From: Rhodobacteraceae bacterium NBU2976 | GTDB lineage: Bacteria; Pseudomonadota; Alphaproteobacteria; Rhodobacterales; Rhodobacteraceae | Direction of reading: 5' to 3' | DNA: 64,000 nucleotides | NCBI GenBank assembly: GCA_023630215.1 | Contig: JALPRQ010000001.1 | Location: 992,001-1,056,000, forward strand | Shown here: positions 53,457 through 62,385 of the stretch, in pieces | Position numbering within the stretch: position 1 is the first letter of the stretch | Layout of the letters: every line of letters starts with the position of its first letter | Position numbers and translations under genes: made by a program | The notes under the pieces: model-generated | The model's input: the letters and a program-made list of their open reading frames with translations, nothing else | Database searches by the model: none | What the model was told of the DNA's origin: nothing

Positions 53457-54719
53457 ATGACACCGATCCTGTTCACGACCTTGCGCAGCTATGATCTGCG
53501 CACAGCCTATGCCGATCTGATTGCGGGGGTAAGCGTCGCGTTGGTCGCGTTGCCGCTTAGTCTTGCGATCGCAATTGCCTCGGGCGCAGCGCCCGAGAAA
53601 GGGTTAGTGACGGCGATTGTCGCCGGGTTCATGATTTCGTTCTTGGGCGGCAGTCGGGTGCAGATCGGCGGGCCGACAGCGGCGTTTATTGTGGTGGTGT
53701 TCGGGGTGATTGCCGACCATGGCTACGATGGGCTGGTGCTGGCGACCCTGATGGCGGGGATTATTTTGGTGACGGCGGGGTATTTGCGCGTTGGCAGTTT
53801 GATCCGTTATGTGCCCGAACCGGTGATCAGCGGGTTTACCATCGGGATTGCGGTGGTGATTGCTACCAGCCAGATCAAGGATTTTCTGGGGTTGGATGTC
53901 GGGGCGGTTCCGGCGGATTTTCTGGAGAAACTGCCGATATTGTGGGACGGGCGGGGGACGCTGAACCTGATGGCGGTTCTGGTCGGTATGGCCACGCTGG
54001 GTCTGATTATTGCGTTGCGCCGTTGGTTTCCGCGCTTCCCGGGATTGATCGTGGCAATTGGTGTGATGTCGGTCGTTGTCGCGATGGGTGGGCTGTCGGT
54101 GGATACCATCGCCTCGCGCTTCGGGGCGTTGCCGAGCAGTTTGCCGATGCCAAGCATGCCGGACCTGTCGGGTGGGCGGATCGTGAGTTTGATCCCCTCG
54201 GCCCTCACGATTGCGTTTCTGGCGGCGGTGGAATCGCTGTTGTCGGTGATGGTGGCGGACCGGATGACCGACGCGAAAAGCCGACCCAATGCCGAGGTCA
54301 TCGCGCAGGGGTATGCCAATATCGCGTCGGCATTCTTTGGTGGGATGCCTGCCACAGGGGCGATTGCGCGGACGGCGACCAATGTGCGCGCAGGGGCGAA
54401 AACGCCGGTGGCGGGGATGATCCACGCGGTGATCATCCTGATTATCATGCTGCTGTTTTCCAACCTTGCCGGATATATGGCGATGCCCGCATTAGCCGCG
54501 CTGCTGATCCTGACGGCGTGGAATATGGCCGAGCTGAACCGTTGGCGCGTACATCTGGCGATGCCGCGGGCGGATCAGTTTTTGTTGCTGTTGACGTTGG
54601 TTCTAACGGTGCTGACCGACCTGACCGTGGCAATCAGCGTCGGGATCGGCGTTGGGCTGGCCCTGCGATTGCGGGCAGGTGACGCGCCATTTCCCAAATG
54701 GCGCGCCCCGAAACGTTAA
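53457..54719 (+). CDS. SulP family transporter without STAS domain
   Basis: A 420-residue SulP transporter core (ADLIAGVSVALVALPLSLAIAIASG; GGSRVQIGGPTAAFIVV; FFGGMPATGAIARTATNVRAG). About 10-12 helices are seen, but the protein ends at the last helix (RLRAGDAPFPKWRAPKR), with no STAS domain. Short SulP proteins of this kind occur in bacteria; the anion moved is not known. Divergent from zwf and convergent with the alcohol dehydrogenase gene (4-base overlap of ends). Confidence 0.87.
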   Translation: MTPILFTTLRSYDLRTAYADLIAGVSVALVALPLSLAIAIASGAAPEKGLVTAIVAGFMISFLGGSRVQIGGPTAAFIVVVFGVIADHGYDGLVLATLMAGIILVTAGYLRVGSLIRYVPEPVISGFTIGIAVVIATSQIKDFLGLDVGAVPADFLEKLPILWDGRGTLNLMAVLVGMATLGLIIALRRWFPRFPGLIVAIGVMSVVVAMGGLSVDTIASRFGALPSSLPMPSMPDLSGGRIVSLIPSALTIAFLAAVESLLSVMVADRMTDAKSRPNAEVIAQGYANIASAFFGGMPATGAIARTATNVRAGAKTPVAGMIHAVIILIIMLLFSNLAGYMAMPALAALLILTAWNMAELNRWRVHLAMPRADQFLLLLTLVLTVLTDLTVAISVGIGVGLALRLRAGDAPFPKWRAPKR

Positions 54720-55861
54720 ATACAGGCTTTTAGCAGCTCCGTCGTGTTTTCCAGCGTCATTTCAACGGGGTTGCCGCCGGTGGAGGGATCCTCCATCGCC
54801 ATTTTGGCGAGTTCGTCGATGCGATCCGTGCCAACGCCCATTTCGGATAGCGAGTTCGGGATTTTAAGCTCCGCCCGCAATTCCATCACGTAGTCATAGA
54901 ACCCGTCAAAGCCGCCGGTTAGCCCCAGATAGCCGCAGAGCGCGTCGAACCGATCCTCGATCGCGGGGCGGTTGAATATTAGGACGGGCGGGATGACAAC
55001 GGCGTTGGTGGTGCCGTGATGCGTGTTATAAACCGCGCCAATCGGGTGGCTGATGGCGTGAACCGCGCCCAGACCCTTTTGGAACGCGGTTGCGCCCATG
55101 GCGGCGGCGCTCATCATATGGGCGCGGGCTTCCAGATCGGTGCCGTCCTTGTAAGCGCGGGGCAGATATTCCTTGACCAAGCGCAACCCTTCGACCGCGA
55201 TGCCCTGCGACATTGGGTGGTAGTGGGGGGAGCAATAGGCCTCAAGACAATGGGCGAACGCATCCATGCCGGTGCCTGCGGTGATCATCGGGGGCATGCC
55301 GACGGTCAGTTCGGGGTCGGCGATGACAACGGTTGGTAGAACCTTGGGGTGGAAGATTATTTTTTTGACGTGGGTTTCGGAGTTGGTGATGACACTGGCC
55401 CGCCCCACCTCGGACCCGGTTCCGGCGGTAGTTGGTACCGCGATGATCGGCGCGATGGCCGAGGCTTTGGCCCGCGTCCACCAATCCCCCACATCCTCGT
55501 AATCCCAAATCGGGCGGGTCTGGCCGCACATGAAGGCAATCATCTTGCCCAGATCGATGCCCGACCCCCCGCCAAAGGCAATCACACCGTCATGATCCCC
55601 GTTATAATAAACCTCTAGCCCGGCAGAGAGGTTCTTTTCGTTCGGGTTCGGGTCCACTTCGGAAAACATGGCGCGACCCAGCCCAGCCGCATCCAGAATG
55701 TCGAGCGTTGATTGGGTGATCGCCATTTTCGCCAGCCCCTTGTCGGTGACCAGCAATGGGCGTTTGATTCCAGCCTGCGCACAGGCTTGGGGCAGTTCTT
55801 TGATCCGGCCAGCGCCGAATTTAATCGCGGTCGGATAGGACCAGTTTCCAGTCAGAGTCAT
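54716..55861 (-). CDS. Iron-containing alcohol dehydrogenase
   Basis: A 381-residue group III alcohol dehydrogenase. NAD-binding GGGSGIDLGK, VPTTAGTGSEVGRASV, the metal ligands in GMDAFAHCLEAY and GAVHAISHPIGAVYNTHHG. It oxidises a primary alcohol to an aldehyde with NAD. It overlaps the aldehyde dehydrogenase gene by 4 bases, so both steps of an alcohol-to-acid conversion are coupled. Confidence 0.92.
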   Translation of the reverse strand: MTLTGNWSYPTAIKFGAGRIKELPQACAQAGIKRPLLVTDKGLAKMAITQSTLDILDAAGLGRAMFSEVDPNPNEKNLSAGLEVYYNGDHDGVIAFGGGSGIDLGKMIAFMCGQTRPIWDYEDVGDWWTRAKASAIAPIIAVPTTAGTGSEVGRASVITNSETHVKKIIFHPKVLPTVVIADPELTVGMPPMITAGTGMDAFAHCLEAYCSPHYHPMSQGIAVEGLRLVKEYLPRAYKDGTDLEARAHMMSAAAMGATAFQKGLGAVHAISHPIGAVYNTHHGTTNAVVIPPVLIFNRPAIEDRFDALCGYLGLTGGFDGFYDYVMELRAELKIPNSLSEMGVGTDRIDELAKMAMEDPSTGGNPVEMTLENTTELLKACI

Positions 55862-57243
55862 GATGTGACTTTCTTCAGATGATAGGATTTTGGACGGGTC
55901 AGGTTGTGGTACCCGATGACGGACAGCGCCCCGCCGCGCCCGGTATTCTTGCAGCCGGTCCAGCACAAGCCCGGGTCCAGATAATCAGCACGGTTCATGA
56001 ACACGGTGCCGGTTTCGATCTGTGCGCCAATCGCTTCGGCCCGCGCCGGGTCGTTGGTCCAGAGTGAACAGGTCAGGCCGAATTCGCTGTCATTCATCAG
56101 GCGGATCGCTTCCTCGTCAGAACTGACCTTCATAATGCCCACGACCGGACCAAAGCTTTCGTCGCGCATGACGCGCATCGAATGGTCCACGTCGATCAGG
56201 ATTTGGGGCATCAGATAGGTGCCGCCGTCATCCTCGGGGAAATTTGCCGGGTCGATCAGGGTTTTGGCACCGTCAGCGACCGCTTCTTTGATCTGTGCGC
56301 GCACCTCGTCCGCGAACCGGATATTCGCCATCGGGCCGATGGTGGTGTCAGGGTCCAGCGGATTGCCGAGCTTGTAGCCATTCACCAGCGCCACGGCTTT
56401 TTCGACAAATGCGTCGAACAGGGATTCGTGGACGTATATCCGTTCGATCCCGCAGCAGCACTGCCCGGAATTATACATGGCCGCGTCCATTAGCGTGGCG
56501 ACCGCGGCGTCGAGATCAGCGTCCTCCATCACATAGCCGGGGTCTTTGCCGCCCAGCTCCAGCCCCAGCGGCGTGAAGGTGCCAGCGGCGGCACGTTCCA
56601 TCGCCTGACCACCCCCGACCGAGCCGGTGAAGTTGATAAAATCAAACGCGCCCTGACCGATCAGTTCAGAGGTCGTTTCGTGGTCGAGGAAGATGTTCAA
56701 GAACACATCCTCGGGCACGCCCGCCTCCACAAAAGCCCGCACCATGCGTTCGCCAACCAGAAGCGTCTGGCTGGCATGTTTGATCACCACTGTATTCCCC
56801 GCAATCAGCGCTGGCGAGATCGTGTTAATCGCCGTCAGATACGGGTAGTTCCACGGCGCAATGACCAGCACGACACCATGCGGTTCGCGTTTGATCTGGC
56901 GGGTGAAGGTTTCGCTATCCTCGATCACCATCGGGGCCAGCGAGTCCTGGGCGATTTTGGACATATAGTCCGTCCGCTCGTTCACGCCGCCGAATTCGCC
57001 GCCATAGCGGACCGGGCGGCCCATCATGTGGGCCAGCTCGGGCACGATTTCATCGTTCATCTCGCCCAGCCGCTTAACCCCGGCCTGCACCAGCGCGATG
57101 CGTTCAGAAAGCGGTCGCGCCGCCCAGCCTTTTTGCGCGGACCGGGCACGGGCGACCAGTATTTGGGCATCCGCCAGCGGCATTGCCTCACGTTCTGCGA
57201 AAACCGATCCGTCGATCGGGGATATGCATTTGATCATCGTCAT
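55858..57243 (-). CDS. Aldehyde dehydrogenase family protein
   Basis: A 461-residue NAD(P)-dependent aldehyde dehydrogenase. APWNYPYLTAINT (cofactor region), the catalytic glutamate in LGLELGGKDPGYV and the catalytic cysteine in NSGQCCCGIERIYV are intact. It would act on the aldehyde made by the neighbouring alcohol dehydrogenase. AAGGAC precedes the ATG at 57243; an upstream in-frame start is less good. Confidence 0.92.
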   Translation of the reverse strand: MTMIKCISPIDGSVFAEREAMPLADAQILVARARSAQKGWAARPLSERIALVQAGVKRLGEMNDEIVPELAHMMGRPVRYGGEFGGVNERTDYMSKIAQDSLAPMVIEDSETFTRQIKREPHGVVLVIAPWNYPYLTAINTISPALIAGNTVVIKHASQTLLVGERMVRAFVEAGVPEDVFLNIFLDHETTSELIGQGAFDFINFTGSVGGGQAMERAAAGTFTPLGLELGGKDPGYVMEDADLDAAVATLMDAAMYNSGQCCCGIERIYVHESLFDAFVEKAVALVNGYKLGNPLDPDTTIGPMANIRFADEVRAQIKEAVADGAKTLIDPANFPEDDGGTYLMPQILIDVDHSMRVMRDESFGPVVGIMKVSSDEEAIRLMNDSEFGLTCSLWTNDPARAEAIGAQIETGTVFMNRADYLDPGLCWTGCKNTGRGGALSVIGYHNLTRPKSYHLKKVTS

Positions 57244-57308
57244 TTTGTCTGTCCTTAGAAATGCCCCCTCGCCGGGCAATAGCCGGGCGAGGTTGGGGAT
57301 AGGCACAT

Positions 57309-58670
57309 TTACCCTCGCTCGAACCCGCGGGCAATCTCCCAATCTGTCACAGCGGCGTCGAAGGCTTTTTGCTCCCACGTCGCGGCGTGGGTATAGTGGT
57401 CAACCACCGCATCCCCCATCGCCGCGCGGAGCATTTTGGACCCTGACAACTCGCCAATCGCATCGCGCAAGGTGGTCGGGATTTCGTCTGACTCTTCCTG
57501 ATAGGCGTCGCCTTTAAACGGTTTGCCCGGATCCAGCTTTTCCTCCATCCCCGCAATCCCTGCGGCCAACATCGCGGCAATGGCAAGGTAGGGGTTCACA
57601 TCAGCGCCGGGTAGACGGCATTCCAACCGCACACCCGGCGAACCCTCGCCGCACAGACGGAAGGCGGCGGTGCGGTTATCGACTGACCAAACCTTGCGCG
57701 TGGGGGCAAAGCTGCCCGCCTGAAAGCGCTTGTAGCTGTTTACGTAAGGGGCCATAAAGGCGGTGATGTCGCCCGCATATTTCAGCAAACCGCCCAAGAA
57801 ATGTCGCCCTGCGTCGGACAGGGTAAATTCGGCATCCTTGTCGTAAAACACTGGGCCGTTATCCGATTGCAGCGAGATATGGACATGGCTGGCCGATCCC
57901 ACCCGATCCGGGGCCCATTTCGGCAGGAAACTGACGGCGTGGCCGGCCATAAAACCGACATCCTTCGCGGCATATTTCGCAATCGCGTGGTTTTCCGCGC
58001 AGTCCAGCGCGGGGCCGTATTTGATGTTCAGCTCTTGTTGCCCGGCCTCGGCCTCGCCCTTGGAGCCTTCTACCGGAATGCCGGACGCATAAAGCCCATT
58101 TCGCAGCGGTTTCATCACCGGCTCGTCCTTGGCCGACAATCCCAGCGCGTAATCTTCGTTATAGCGGACCAGCGGCGTCAGGGCCTTGTAGCCCTCGTCA
58201 TGCAGGGTTTGGAAGCTCTGTTCGAATATGAAAAATTCCAGCTCGGACGCCGCCGTGGCGGTGAAGCCCATCTCGGCCAACCGCGCGATCTGTGCTTTCA
58301 ACATGGCACGCGGCGAGTGCGCGATTTCGTGGTGCCCGTGGTGATCCATGATGTCACACAGCACCATCGCTGTGCCCTGCAGCCACCCGGCAATCCGCAA
58401 GGTCGACAGGTCCGGCTTCATCATATAATCGCCATAACCCGCCCGCCAGGACGTGGATTTATACCCCTCGACGGTCCACATTTCCAGATCGGTTGCCAGC
58501 AGGTAGTTGCAGCAATGCGACTCTTCCCACGCGCTGTCGACGAAATGTTGGGCGACAAAACGTTTGCCCATCAGGCGACCGGCCATGTCGATGACGAACG
58601 CCATCACCGTGTCGATCTCGCCCGCGGCGGTCAACGCCTTCAACTCATCCATCGTCAGATTACCCGCCAT
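57309..58670 (-). CDS. Glutamine-synthetase-like gamma-glutamylamide synthetase
   Basis: A 453-residue protein of the GlnA/GlnT superfamily: SELEFFIFEQSFQ, GQQELNIKYGPALDC, SASHVHISLQSD and the C-terminal PTRKVWSVDNRTAAFR, RLECRLPGADVNPYLAI. The substrate-binding loops differ from true GlnA, as in PuuA- and IpuC-type enzymes that join glutamate to an amine. With the downstream alcohol and aldehyde dehydrogenases, an amine or amino alcohol substrate is suggested, but this is inference. Confidence 0.86.
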   Translation of the reverse strand: MAGNLTMDELKALTAAGEIDTVMAFVIDMAGRLMGKRFVAQHFVDSAWEESHCCNYLLATDLEMWTVEGYKSTSWRAGYGDYMMKPDLSTLRIAGWLQGTAMVLCDIMDHHGHHEIAHSPRAMLKAQIARLAEMGFTATAASELEFFIFEQSFQTLHDEGYKALTPLVRYNEDYALGLSAKDEPVMKPLRNGLYASGIPVEGSKGEAEAGQQELNIKYGPALDCAENHAIAKYAAKDVGFMAGHAVSFLPKWAPDRVGSASHVHISLQSDNGPVFYDKDAEFTLSDAGRHFLGGLLKYAGDITAFMAPYVNSYKRFQAGSFAPTRKVWSVDNRTAAFRLCGEGSPGVRLECRLPGADVNPYLAIAAMLAAGIAGMEEKLDPGKPFKGDAYQEESDEIPTTLRDAIGELSGSKMLRAAMGDAVVDHYTHAATWEQKAFDAAVTDWEIARGFERG

Positions 58671-58733
58671 GGGTCACTCTCCATCACTGTCAGGGGGATT
58701 AGGCCGGGCAGGAGACCCGCCCGGCCAGATGTA

Positions 58734-59768
58734 TCAGCCGTAACGATAAGGCCGTCCGGCCTTTTGCATGTCGGCATTATACTGTTTGAAGATTTCCACG
58801 ACCTTCGCTTTGGTCTCGGACTCCGCGGCGATTTCGTCCCAGAACGCCACGGCAGCATTTTCAACCGTTGCCCATTCCGCATCGGGAATCGTGGTCAGCT
58901 GCATCTTGGTGCCGTTCACACGAAGCGAGGCCTCGCCGCCCCAATACCACCACTGACGGTAGTAGTGCGACTGATCACAGGCCATGCGGACCAGCGTTTT
59001 CAGATGGTCCGGCAGCTCGTTCCAGCGGTCCATATTGGCAAAGAACGATCCCGCCCATGCGCCCGAGATATTGTTGGTCAGGAAATAATCCGTCACATCG
59101 GCCCAGCCCACCGTGTAATCCTCGGTGATGCCTGACCATGCGATACCGTCCAGTTCGCCGGTTTGCACCGCAACCTCGATATCTTCCCATGGCAGGGTCA
59201 CGGGGACCACGCCAAACTGGGCAAGGAATCGACCAGCCGTCGGGAAGGTAAAGACGCGCTTGCCTTGTAGATCCGCCAGCGAGTTGATCGGGTCTTTGGT
59301 CGCAAAGTGGCACGGATCCCATGCACCTGCCGAAATATGCTTCACGCCAACGGCGGAATATTCGGCGTCCCAAATCTCGTTCAGGCCGTACTGATTGAAC
59401 AGCACCGGCACGTCGAGCGAGTAGCGCGAGGCAAACGGGAAATAGCCGCCGAACACGGTGACTTCGGTTGGCGAGGCCATAGAGTCATCATCCGACTGCA
59501 CCGCATCAATCGTGCCACGTTGCAGAGCGCGGAACAGCTCACCCGTGGGCACCAGCTGATCGGCGGTGTAAAGCTCGATCTCCATTTCATCGCCAGCAAT
59601 GGCGTTGAAAGCGTCGATCGAGGGTTTGATCACATGTTCAGCCAGCGCAGGCCCGGCATAGGTCTGCAATCGCCAAACGATTTTGGTTTGTCCATGAACC
59701 GCAGGCGCAGCAAGCGTAGCCGCCCCTGCCATACCAGCCGTCTGGAGGAACTTACGTCTGTTGGTCAT
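58734..59768 (-). CDS. TRAP transporter substrate-binding protein (DctP family)
   Basis: A 344-residue periplasmic binding protein with a Tat signal (TNRRKFLQTAGMAGAATLAAPA). The conserved arginine region FTFPTAGRFLAQFG and LDGIAWSGITEDYTVGWADV are present. TRAP binding proteins usually capture organic acids, but some bind amino compounds such as ectoine or taurine. It lies 63 bases before the glutamine-synthetase-like gene. Start 59768 follows AAGGAGAAGA. Confidence 0.91.
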   Translation of the reverse strand: MTNRRKFLQTAGMAGAATLAAPAVHGQTKIVWRLQTYAGPALAEHVIKPSIDAFNAIAGDEMEIELYTADQLVPTGELFRALQRGTIDAVQSDDDSMASPTEVTVFGGYFPFASRYSLDVPVLFNQYGLNEIWDAEYSAVGVKHISAGAWDPCHFATKDPINSLADLQGKRVFTFPTAGRFLAQFGVVPVTLPWEDIEVAVQTGELDGIAWSGITEDYTVGWADVTDYFLTNNISGAWAGSFFANMDRWNELPDHLKTLVRMACDQSHYYRQWWYWGGEASLRVNGTKMQLTTIPDAEWATVENAAVAFWDEIAAESETKAKVVEIFKQYNADMQKAGRPYRYG

Positions 59769-59840
59769 TTTCTTCTCCTTGTTAGCCCGGATATGTCCGG
59801 ATTTATGCCCGTGCCTCGACACGTTCGGGGTTTGCCCCGC

Positions 59841-61166
59841 TTATTTTCCATAGACCAGATTCGGCAGCCACAGCGCAATCTGGTCGAAATACATGACAGT
59901 TGCTAACGCGATCAGCATGACACCAACGAATGGAATAATCGAGGTGTAAATATCGCGCAGCGTAATTTCCGGCGGGGCCATCGCCCGCATCAGAAACAGG
60001 TTATAGCCGAAGGGTGGCGTCATATAGGCGATCTGGCTGGTGATGGTGTAAAGAACGCCGTACCAGATAAGGTTGAACCCCAGCGCATCGACCAGTGGGA
60101 TATAGAGCGGTGCCACAATCACCAGCATCGCCGTATCGTCCAGAAACGTGCCCATCAGCAGGAAGGAAATCTGCATCAGGATCAGCACCTCCCACGGGCC
60201 AAGGCCGAGCGTGTCGAGGAAGAACGCCTCGATCGCGTCAACGGCGCGAACCCCGTCGAAAATCGCGCCAAAGGCCAGCGCGGCAAGGATGATCCACATG
60301 AACATTGCGCTGATCGACAAGGTGTTGCGGACCGAGTTTTCGAACACCTCGCGCGTCATGCGACCTTTGAACACGGCGGCCAGAAATGCGGTCAGTGCGC
60401 CAACGGCCGAGGATTCCACAAGGCTGGTCCAGCCTTTGACGAACGGATACATCATGACGAAGAAAATCACCAAGGGCAGCATACCGGACCGAAGCAAGCG
60501 CCACTTTTCACGCGAAGTAATCGCGGCACGTTCCTCGGGCGGGAGGGCAGGGCCAAGGGCGGGGTTCAACTTACAGCGGATCGCGATGTAAAGCATGAAC
60601 ATCGCGGCCATCATCAGTCCCGGAATGACGCCCGCCAACCATAGCTGGCCAACAGGCTGACGCGCGATCATCGCATAAAGCACCAGCACCACCGAAGGCG
60701 GTACCAGAATACCCAACGATGCGCCCGCCTGAATAACGCCAGTCACCATGCGTTTGTCATAGTTGCGTTTCAGCAATTCCGGCAGGGCAATCGTTGCGCC
60801 AATCGCCATGCCGGCCACCGACAGACCGTTCATTGCCGCGATCAACACCATCAACCCAATCGTGCCAATTGCCAAACCACCATTCACGCCACCCATCCAG
60901 ACATGGAACATCCGGTAAAGATCATCCGCCAGCCCGCTTTCGGACAGGACATACCCCATGAAAATGAACAGGGGCAGCGTCAGCAACGGATACCAGGTCA
61001 TGACCTTGACCGAGGCCGAGAAAGGCACTTCCTCCCAACCGACCCCCCAGAACAGCAGGGCCGACACAGAGGCCACGAACCCAATCGCGGCAAAGACCCG
61101 CTGCCCCGTTAGTAGCATCACCATCATCGACATGAACATAAAGGTGGCGATCATTCCCGGGGTCAT
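59841..61166 (-). CDS. TRAP transporter large permease (DctM)
   Basis: A 441-residue DctM-type protein with about 12 membrane helices; PLFIFMGYVLSESGLADDLY, GASLGILVPPSVVLVLYAMI and TPPFGYNLFLMRAMAPPE are characteristic. It provides sodium-driven transport with the DctQ and DctP partners. It overlaps dctQ by 1 base. Confidence 0.93.
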   Translation of the reverse strand: MTPGMIATFMFMSMMVMLLTGQRVFAAIGFVASVSALLFWGVGWEEVPFSASVKVMTWYPLLTLPLFIFMGYVLSESGLADDLYRMFHVWMGGVNGGLAIGTIGLMVLIAAMNGLSVAGMAIGATIALPELLKRNYDKRMVTGVIQAGASLGILVPPSVVLVLYAMIARQPVGQLWLAGVIPGLMMAAMFMLYIAIRCKLNPALGPALPPEERAAITSREKWRLLRSGMLPLVIFFVMMYPFVKGWTSLVESSAVGALTAFLAAVFKGRMTREVFENSVRNTLSISAMFMWIILAALAFGAIFDGVRAVDAIEAFFLDTLGLGPWEVLILMQISFLLMGTFLDDTAMLVIVAPLYIPLVDALGFNLIWYGVLYTITSQIAYMTPPFGYNLFLMRAMAPPEITLRDIYTSIIPFVGVMLIALATVMYFDQIALWLPNLVYGK

Positions 61167-61750
61167 TACAGCTCCTCACCCTTGATTTTGGCGATGTCTT
61201 TGAAAAAGACGGCGATGGCCTGAAGGATCATCAGGAAAATACCCACGCAGGAAATCGCGCGGATTGGCCAAACGACCGGACGCCATGCGGTCGAATTGCG
61301 GGTGCCATAGTCATACGCATACCACGTTGCATCCAGTCCACCGACCAACAAGATGACCAGATAAAAGATCAGGAAGAAAATCGTAAAGGCATCGACCCAG
61401 GCCTTGGTGCGGTCCGACCAACTGCCATAAAGCAGATCCATCCGCACATGACTGTTCAACTGCATCGAATAAGGGCCGCCCAGCAGGTAATAGGCAACCA
61501 GCACAAACTGCGCCATTTCGACGGTCCAGAGCGAGGGCCGGAAGTTCAGCGACTTGACCGCCTCATGCAGCCAGTGCAACCCGCCCGCGTTTAGGATGGA
61601 GGAGTCTGTGCCCAGTTCGAACATGATCTTGGAAAAGGATGACCACAACAAGATCGCCATCAGGACAAACAGCAGATACATCGCCATCCGGCCAACACGG
61701 TAATTCACGGCCTCGACATAGCGGACATAGGTACGCGTCCAGTTAGGCAT
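61166..61750 (-). CDS. TRAP transporter small permease (DctQ)
   Basis: A 194-residue DctQ-type protein with four membrane helices and the conserved LNSHVRMDLLYGSWSDRTKAWVD segment between the second and third. First gene of the TRAP-to-dehydrogenase transcript. Confidence 0.88.
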   Translation of the reverse strand: MPNWTRTYVRYVEAVNYRVGRMAMYLLFVLMAILLWSSFSKIMFELGTDSSILNAGGLHWLHEAVKSLNFRPSLWTVEMAQFVLVAYYLLGGPYSMQLNSHVRMDLLYGSWSDRTKAWVDAFTIFFLIFYLVILLVGGLDATWYAYDYGTRNSTAWRPVVWPIRAISCVGIFLMILQAIAVFFKDIAKIKGEEL

Positions 61751-61851
61751 CTCTCCCTCCCCGGACAGTCGACTTTACCCTGGTCACAATGCCACCTTCA
61801 CCCTCTTGCTAATATATGACAGTATCAGCGGCGATATTTGTGTCAATCTCG

Positions 61852-61861
61852 TTTGATCAAA
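61852..61861. promoter_or_regulatory. Palindrome upstream of the TRAP operon
   Basis: TTTGATCAAA is a perfect 10-base palindrome about 100 bases upstream of the dctQ start, in the A/T-rich region shared with the divergent gene at 61907. It could be a regulator's binding site, but a palindrome this short can also arise by chance. Confidence 0.3.
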
Positions 61862-61906
61862 AAGTCAATTTTTAAGAACGTTACATTTTTTGGATAAAAC
61901 GCATTT

Positions 61907-62284
61907 ATGAACTCGCCGCCTGCGTCGCTGCTTGCCCCTGTAAATCAGCGAATATTGAACCATGTGAATAGTAAAAGCTGTCACTTTGAACTGGTTGCCG
62001 AAATGTCTCGGATATTTTCGACCTTTCAGGATGTGAAACAGTTCAGCCCCAACCCAACGGCACATTTCTATCATGTCTGGTATTGCCGGAACGTCGTCTT
62101 TGCGGCGGGAACCGGACACCGGCGTATCAGTCTGCGATTGCCGCCTTTTCTGTCTGCTCAAGCGATGGAGCATCGGTGTGCGACGGCCATATCTGGATTG
62201 GTTGACTGGTTCGATTTCTCGCCATTTCATGACGGATTTGATGATTGGGCCATGGCCGCCTATCGCGCTGCACAGGATCTCTGA
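61907..62284 (+). CDS. Small protein of unknown function
   Basis: A 125-residue protein, no recognised domain or signal. Composition looks coding (CHFELVAEMSRIFSTFQDVK, AHFYHVWYCRNVVFAAG, rich in His, Phe and Trp) with even codon use, but no strong ribosome-binding site. Divergent from the TRAP operon. A minus-strand reading over 61865-62230 has poorer composition. It may be a false call. Confidence 0.5.
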   Translation: MNSPPASLLAPVNQRILNHVNSKSCHFELVAEMSRIFSTFQDVKQFSPNPTAHFYHVWYCRNVVFAAGTGHRRISLRLPPFLSAQAMEHRCATAISGLVDWFDFSPFHDGFDDWAMAAYRAAQDL

Positions 62285-62385
62285 TCCGGGCCCATCAAAC
62301 TAATGCTTGTTTTGCGAAGGGGCAGACTGTCATACTCCGGTCTAGTCTTAGCCAGTTCCACAGAAACTTATAAAAAGGGGACGGG

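Noticed and set aside
57801-59135. Long open frame opposite the glutamine-synthetase-like gene and dctP (444 codons)
   Set aside because: It crosses two well-supported genes and the gap between them; Arg and His rich shadow.
61865-62230. Minus-strand frame overlapping the gene at 61907
   Set aside because: Arg and Lys rich, degenerate-looking; the plus-strand reading is more protein-like.
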